Source: Massilibacillus massiliensis
Lineage (GTDB): Bacteria > Bacillota > Negativicutes > FLKF01
DNA length: 64,000 bases
Assembly (NCBI RefSeq): GCF_900086705.1
Contig: NZ_LT575483.1
Span: 2,857,516 to 2,921,515, forward strand
Direction of reading: 5' to 3'
In this document: in pieces, positions 60,238 through 64,000 of the stretch
How the letters are laid out: the number at the start of each line of letters is the position of its first letter
Numbering within the stretch: the stretch's first letter is position 1
Notes under the pieces: generated by a model
What the model was told of the DNA's origin: nothing
The model's database searches: none
What the model saw: the letters and a program-made list of their open reading frames with translations, nothing else
Position numbers and translations under genes: made by a program

Positions 60238-60274
60238 AAAAATACAGCTTGATTTCGACAAGCTGTATTTTTTT
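60238..60274. terminator. bidirectional terminator
   Basis: Stem AAATACAGCTTG / CAAGCTGTATTT with an A tract before and a T tract after, so it works in both directions. It separates the small module from the OGT-like gene. Confidence 0.85.
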
Positions 60275-60344
60275 GCCTATCGCTAAAGCTGTCAGAATAT
60301 TGTATAATGAGGCATAAAATATGAAAATTTTGTGAGTGAAAAAT

Positions 60345-61793
60345 ATGAATAAAGTAAAAGGTGGAGAAAGTAAAATCAATGTAGGGTATATTTTACCGGA
60401 TTTTAAGCAACAGGAAATAGCTTGTATGAGTTATCCATTGTTGACAGCTTTTCATGATAGAGAATTCAATGTATTTTGCTATACCAGTCATTTTTCAACG
60501 GAGTTGAAAGAGGAATGCAATCCTAATATCATTTGGCGTAATATGGCGGGCGTGAGTGCAGAGCTTGCTGTGCGAGGGATTCAAAAGGATAAACTTGATA
60601 TTTTGGTAGACTTATCAAGTCATACGGCGAGTCATTGTCTGCAGATTTTAGCAAAAAAACCAGCAGGCATCCAAATGAGCAGTATCGGTTATTTTTATAC
60701 AACAGGGTTAAAAACAGTTGAATATTTATTAACAGATAAATACTGTAATCCAGAGCAGGACAGTCAGGAGTATTTTATGGAGGAACCCTTGCGAATTTCG
60801 CAGTCGCATTTTTGTTATAAGGCAGGAACGGAACTGCCCGATTATAAGGAGGCACCAGTTCTCAGAAACGGTTATGTGACGTTCGGTTGTTTTCATCATT
60901 TTACGCATGTTACGGATGAATTTTTAGGTTTATGGCAGTCTATTATTGCCGCAGTTCCGAATGCGCATTTACTCCTTAAAAGCAGAATTTTTGGCAGTGG
61001 CTATGGTTGTCAAGAGACGCGGTTTCGTTTAAAAAGGCTTGGCTTTGATCTGGCAAAGGTAGAGCTTCGTTCCTTGCAAAGTGATGATATGAACGATTAT
61101 CGAGATGTGGATATGATGCTCGATACTTGGCCCTATCAAGGAGGAATTACTACTTGTGATGCACTTTATATGGGAGTTCCGGTTATCGTTTTAGCAGGAA
61201 AGCGACATAGTGCTAGATTTGGTTATAGTATTTTGAAAAATATTGGATTAGAGGAATGTCTGGCAGAGAGCACAGACGAGTATATAAAAAAAGCAATTTC
61301 ATTGGCAAATACCAAATATAAGCTGCTGAATTTACATAAAAATTTACGAGAGCGCATGTTAAAATCTCCTCTAATGGATGAAAAACGTTATATTGCTAAG
61401 GTTGAGCAGCTTTATAAAAAGGTTTTGCAAAAGAAAAAAAATCGATTGCAGGATGAAAATCTTTTTAGAGAAGTGCATGTTTTATTATCTACAGTTGAAG
61501 AGGGATTTACTTATATTCACGGACATTTAATGCGGGATGATGGGGCAGAGATTGTTCTGCAAATATTTGCGGATATTGCACTTGCCTTAAAAAACATGGA
61601 GATCGCATTTGAAAAAGAAGAGGATGAGAGAGAGGTTGTTGCAAGGTTGTTGAAAAAATGTAATAAAGCAAGGCAGTTAGCGAAATCAAAGCAACGCTTA
61701 CGAGCTGGTGAAATCATTGCGGTTGAGATCATGCCGCTTGTAAGAAATTTAACAGATCAAATAACGGGTTATGCAAGAAAAGAATCAAAATAA
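60345..61793 (+). CDS. O-GlcNAc-transferase-like glycosyltransferase (GT41/SPINDLY family)
   Basis: 482 residues from ATG 60345; GTG 60336 is possible. It lacks an N-terminal TPR array but has the GT41 catalytic part: KINVGYILPDFKQQ, VDLSSHTASHCLQILAKKPA, QMSSIGYFYTTGLKTVEYLL, DTWPYQGGITTCDALYMGVP and LAGKRHSARFGYSILKNIGL. GT41 enzymes O-glycosylate Ser/Thr of proteins; bacterial examples modify flagellin (Listeria GmaR). The C-terminal ~130 residues are an extra helical domain (HVLLSTVEEG-type onward). Likely cytoplasmic and possibly acting on flagellin. Confidence 0.82.
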   Translation: MNKVKGGESKINVGYILPDFKQQEIACMSYPLLTAFHDREFNVFCYTSHFSTELKEECNPNIIWRNMAGVSAELAVRGIQKDKLDILVDLSSHTASHCLQILAKKPAGIQMSSIGYFYTTGLKTVEYLLTDKYCNPEQDSQEYFMEEPLRISQSHFCYKAGTELPDYKEAPVLRNGYVTFGCFHHFTHVTDEFLGLWQSIIAAVPNAHLLLKSRIFGSGYGCQETRFRLKRLGFDLAKVELRSLQSDDMNDYRDVDMMLDTWPYQGGITTCDALYMGVPVIVLAGKRHSARFGYSILKNIGLEECLAESTDEYIKKAISLANTKYKLLNLHKNLRERMLKSPLMDEKRYIAKVEQLYKKVLQKKKNRLQDENLFREVHVLLSTVEEGFTYIHGHLMRDDGAEIVLQIFADIALALKNMEIAFEKEEDEREVVARLLKKCNKARQLAKSKQRLRAGEIIAVEIMPLVRNLTDQITGYARKESK

Positions 61794-61833
61794 TAAATAG
61801 TACGCAGTGCATTTATGAACATCGAAAAAGAAT

Positions 61834-61865
61834 TTATCCACAGTTGTGGATAAATAGGTGGATAA
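61834..61865. promoter_or_regulatory. palindromic DnaA-box cluster
   Basis: The perfect DnaA box TTATCCACA (61834-61842) and its inverted perfect copy TGTGGATAA (61845-61853) are 2 bp apart. A third, 8-of-9 match GGTGGATAA lies at 61857-61865. AT-rich DNA with two GTTAATAA-like repeats follows to about 61945. There is no dnaA, dnaN or rnpA nearby. The palindrome could also form a 10-bp hairpin. Confidence 0.5.
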
Positions 61866-62059
61866 ATGTTTATGAAGCATTAAAATATCTTGCATTGGAA
61901 AAACGTAGTTTTGTTAATAATATGTTAATAAAGTGTTAAGTTTGTAGAAATAAAAGAAATACTGCGTTATTTACCATAATTTTGTTGATAAAAAGAAGGA
62001 TTATTTGTATAATAATAAGTAATCGAAGTTTAGCGTTCGCTCAATACGGAGGTGTTTTG

Positions 62060-62245
62060 GTGGATATAGCAGCATTATCAGTTGCGATGAGTCAAACGAG
62101 GTTTCAACAGGATCTAGGAATTTCAGTGATGAAAATGGCGATGGATCAAGCTAGCAGTCAGGGCAATGCTTTAGCAGAACTGATGGAGGATGCCTCAGCC
62201 GCAGTAGATCCGAATCTTGGCGCGAATGTAGATATCAGTATATAA
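62060..62245 (+). CDS. YjfB family putative motility protein
   Basis: 61 residues from GTG 62060 (GGAGGTG upstream); the ORF start at 61982 has no RBS. VDIAALSVAMSQTRFQQDLG and ISVMKMAMDQASSQGNAL are the YjfB-family pattern. Members are small proteins found in flagellated Firmicutes and annotated as putative motility proteins. Function unknown. Followed directly by a terminator. Confidence 0.82.
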   Translation: MDIAALSVAMSQTRFQQDLGISVMKMAMDQASSQGNALAELMEDASAAVDPNLGANVDISI

Positions 62246-62276
62246 AGAGCTTAATTATGTTAAGCTCTATTTTTTC
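62246..62276 (+). terminator. intrinsic terminator after yjfB-like gene
   Basis: Perfect stem AGAGCTTAA / TTAAGCTCT, loop TTATG, tail ATTTTTTC. Confidence 0.9.
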
Positions 62277-62308
62277 TGCCCCAAAGATGTAATATTGATA
62301 AAATTTTC

Positions 62309-62337
62309 TTGCTTTTTTGGCTGTGGAAATTTATACT
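62309..62337 (+). promoter_or_regulatory. promoter of the structured RNA / zinc-ribbon unit
   Basis: TTGCTT and TATACT with exactly 17 bp between. The predicted start (about 62343) coincides with the first base pairs of the RNA described next. Confidence 0.7.
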
Positions 62338-62338
62338 T

Positions 62339-62592
62339 AGAGTTAAGAACTTATTGCTTAGGTCCGTGGTTGGAAGTCGATGCCAGTTGCAGGCAAAACG
62401 ATCCACGTAAGGAATTCAAAAGTAATTCTGATCATGGTGCAGCTTAGAGGTAAGTCCTGCCGGAGTCTTGTACATAATTGATGTTGACATCCGAGAGAGG
62501 TAGTAGTGAGGGAATAGTTTCTATTAGCGAAACTTCCAGCAGGCGAGTGTGGGGTCAAAAACCAGGTCGGCTGAGCAGAGTCTTAAAACTCA
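62339..62592 (+). ncRNA. structured RNA of unrecognised class upstream of zinc-ribbon gene
   Basis: A ~250-nt non-coding stretch closed by GAGTTAAGA (from 62340) with TCTTAAAACTC (to 62591), and inside that GCTTAG (62357-62362) with CTGAGC (62571-62576). Further helices are CGTGG / CCACG (62365 with 62403), a GAATT / AATTC hairpin near 62412-62428, CCTGC (62456) with GCAGG (62539), CGGA with TCCG, and GGAATAGTTTC / GAAACTTCC (62511-62537). The GC-richer composition differs from the surroundings. It is not tmRNA, RNase P, SRP or 6S by motif. A raiA-type RNA is conceivable but I cannot confirm it. Confidence 0.6.
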
Positions 62593-62613
62593 AAAGGTGA
62601 GGGGATTTTTTTA

Positions 62614-62901
62614 ATGGCTTTCGAAGACAAAACTCTTCAATGTAAAGATTGTGGGAAAGATTTTATTTTTAGTGCAGGAGAACAAGAATTCTACGCTGAG
62701 AAAGGTTTCGAAAACGAACCTGTACGTTGCCGCGATTGTCGCGATTCTAGACGTCGTAACCGTGATGGTGGCGAAGCTAGACCACAACGTGAAATGTTCG
62801 AAGTTGTTTGCGCTAGCTGTGGCGTAACTACACAAGTACCTTTCCAACCACGTAACGATCGTCCGGTATATTGCCGCGATTGTTTCAACGCTAATAAATA
62901 A
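62614..62901 (+). CDS. small zinc-ribbon protein
   Basis: 95 residues with two CxxC-x(n)-CxxC modules: CKDCGKDFIF...VRCRDCRDSRRR and CASCG...YCRDC. An Arg-rich linker joins them. It matches the probable zinc-ribbon family (PF13451-like) common in anaerobic Firmicutes, of unknown function, possibly nucleic-acid binding. RBS AGGTGAGGGG. It lies 22 nt after the structured RNA, which may be its leader. Terminator at 62927-62951. Confidence 0.82.
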   Translation: MAFEDKTLQCKDCGKDFIFSAGEQEFYAEKGFENEPVRCRDCRDSRRRNRDGGEARPQREMFEVVCASCGVTTQVPFQPRNDRPVYCRDCFNANK

Positions 62902-62926
62902 TTATATACGATAGTGTATATATTTG

Positions 62927-62951
62927 CCGGCCCGGATTTATCCGGGCTTTA
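62927..62951 (+). terminator. terminator after zinc-ribbon gene
   Basis: Perfect stem GCCCGGA / TCCGGGC with a TTTA loop; the tail TTTAGTGTTT is only partly T-rich. Confidence 0.7.
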
Positions 62952-63014
62952 GTGTTTACTGTATAAAATAAGCATGGTTTCATTTATATAAATTTATCTT
63001 TTGGAGGTTTTTCT

Positions 63015-63803
63015 ATGTCTAAAAAGATTATGAGTTTGCTAGTGGCAGGTATATTTATTTTATCTGCTTTTGTTGTAGGTTGCGGCGGACAAAAAGAACA
63101 GGCGAAAGAAGGCCAGGGGGCTGCGGAAAAAGTATTACGCGTTGGTTGTAATGCTGATTTTGCGCCATTTGAGTTTCAAGATGTAAATGGTAAAGAATAT
63201 GTTGGTTTTGATATGGATTTAATCAGAGCTGTTGGTAAGGAAATGGGTTATGAAGTAAAAATTCAAAATATTAATTTTGATGGCTTAATTCCAGCAATGG
63301 AAGCAGGCAATATTGATGTGATTATCAGTGGGATGACGATTACAGAGGAACGTGCGAATAAAGTTCAATTTTCTAAACCATATTACCAATCTGGTTTGAC
63401 AATCGCAGTTAAAACAGATAATCAAGATATTCAATCATTTAAAGATTTGGAAGGCAAATCTATCGCGGTACAAATCGGTACAACTGGTGCGATGGAAGCG
63501 AAAAAAATAAAAGATGCAAAAGTAAAAGAATTTAATAGCTCTGCGGATACTTTTATGGAATTGAAAATCGGTGGGGTAGAAGCAGTCGTAAACGATAGAC
63601 CAGTTAATGACTATTATTTAGCGCAAGGCGGTAGTAAAGAAGCGAAAGTACTTAGCGAAATCTTGACTGCTGAAGATTATGGGATTGCTGTAAGTAAAAA
63701 AAATCAAGAACTTGCGAAACAAATTGATGCGGCACTTGATAAATTAAAAGAAAACGGTGAATACGATAAAATTTATACAAAATGGTTTGGGGCAAAAAAA
63801 TAG
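63015..63803 (+). CDS. amino-acid ABC transporter substrate-binding lipoprotein
   Basis: 262 residues, periplasmic-binding-protein family 3 (GlnH/ArtJ type). Lipoprotein signal: MSKKIMSLL, a hydrophobic stretch, AFVVGC with Cys at the lipobox. Mature part: VGCNADFAPFEFQDVNGKEY, VGFDMDLIRAVGKEMGYEV, MTITEERANKVQFSKPYYQS and VQIGTTGAMEAKKIKDAKV. Probable polar or basic amino-acid specificity. The permease and ATPase genes are not in the window; the following DNA appears to be a mobile element. RBS TGGAGG. Confidence 0.92.
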   Translation: MSKKIMSLLVAGIFILSAFVVGCGGQKEQAKEGQGAAEKVLRVGCNADFAPFEFQDVNGKEYVGFDMDLIRAVGKEMGYEVKIQNINFDGLIPAMEAGNIDVIISGMTITEERANKVQFSKPYYQSGLTIAVKTDNQDIQSFKDLEGKSIAVQIGTTGAMEAKKIKDAKVKEFNSSADTFMELKIGGVEAVVNDRPVNDYYLAQGGSKEAKVLSEILTAEDYGIAVSKKNQELAKQIDAALDKLKENGEYDKIYTKWFGAKK

Positions 63804-63845
63804 GATAGTTTATTTTTAAAAGGTATACTGCCCCCTTATAAGTTT

Positions 63846-64000
63846 GGGCTCTATAATAAATGTTGTGGTTTTGATGAAAATCAAAACTACAACATTTATT
63901 TTTTTGCATACAAAAAGACATGGGAGATTTCTAGTAAAATATTAATTGACCAAAACTAACATCTAGGAGAAATCGCCATGTCCAATATGAATTTTATCAC
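63846..64000 (+). mobile_element. possible left end of an ISL3-type element (cut by window edge)
   Basis: GGGCTCTATAATAAATGTTG resembles the GGCTCT start of ISL3-family terminal repeats. A 17-bp imperfect hairpin ATGTTGTGGTTTTGA / TCAAAACTACAACAT (63859-63897) with a T tract follows, and then the start of an ORF. The family assignment is tentative and the rest lies outside. Confidence 0.4.
63978..64000 (+). CDS. start of an ORF, possibly transposase (partial)
   Basis: ATG with CTAGGAGA 8 nt upstream; only MSNMNFI is visible. ISL3 transposases often begin with a similar sequence, but seven residues are not enough to prove it. Confidence 0.35.

Noticed and set aside
62358-62558. Minus-strand 66-codon frame inside the structured RNA
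   Set aside because: No RBS, no protein-like pattern, and the region is better explained by base-paired RNA helices.
62339-62592. tmRNA, RNase P, SRP or 6S RNA identity for the structured RNA
   Set aside because: GAGGTAAGTCC recalls the RNase P GAGGAAAGTCC motif, but the other conserved RNase P blocks are absent. No tmRNA tag frame or tRNA-like ends and no SRP tetraloop helix are visible.

Overview
The window is AT-rich DNA from an anaerobic, flagellated low-GC bacterium. The flagellar gene order (flgM, flgN, flgK, flgL, DUF6470, fliW, csrA, flaG, fliD, fliS, fliT, flagellin) is the Firmicutes type. O-antigen-type nucleotide-sugar genes (rfbFGH, GDP-heptose, pse) are also present. Together these suggest the class Negativicutes (Selenomonas/Pelosinus-like). 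That placement is inference from gene content; no 16S rRNA is present.

Region 1 (1-12.2 kb) is mostly housekeeping. It opens with the 3' end of one 5S rRNA and a second 5S-like gene. These are followed by an HD-GYP protein, a GH18 lipoprotein, a LytR-CpsA-Psr enzyme, a small membrane glycosyltransferase-like protein, a ComK-like regulator behind a LexA-type box, an ABC-F ATPase, a sigma-70-type factor with its RBS in a hairpin, RecD2 and ComF. Two short palindromic elements resembling the 5S rRNA tail lie here, and the first copy of a small convergent RNA/peptide module that looks like a type I toxin-antitoxin.

Region 2 (12.2-22.8 kb) is the late flagellar operon, ending with the flagellin gene and a strong terminator. 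Two different FlgN-like chaperones sit in tandem.

Region 3 (22.9-60 kb) is a large glycosylation island directly downstream of flagellin, and probably builds glycans for the filament and/or the cell surface. It holds (a) two TPR-type GT2 glycosyltransferases; (b) rfbH plus an SDR, with rfbF and rfbG about 30 kb away, for a CDP-3,6-dideoxyhexose; (c) pseB, pseC, a ThDP enzyme, pseG, pseH and pseI for a pseudaminic-acid-like nonulosonate, without a recognisable pseF; (d) a GT2-GT10 fusion; (e) after an IS110-family insertion, a GDP-heptose block made of a fused epimerase-like/ColD-like protein, hddA, split transketolase, a B12-type radical SAM protein, an SDR, hddC, gmhA, a C-methyltransferase-like protein, a SPASM radical SAM protein and gmhB. 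An intact IS256-type element nested inside an older decayed IS256-type element separates this block from rfbF/rfbG.

Region 4 (59-64 kb) has a TPR protein, the second copy of the type I toxin-antitoxin-like module, an OGT-like (GT41) glycosyltransferase, a palindromic DnaA-box cluster, a YjfB-type small motility protein, a strongly structured RNA upstream of a zinc-ribbon protein, an amino-acid-binding lipoprotein, and what may be the left end of an ISL3-type element cut by the window edge.

The strongest candidates for something undescribed are the two convergent toxin-antitoxin-like modules, the degenerate-epimerase/ColD fusion inside the GDP-heptose block, the structured RNA near 62.34-62.59 kb, and the 5S-tail palindromic elements.
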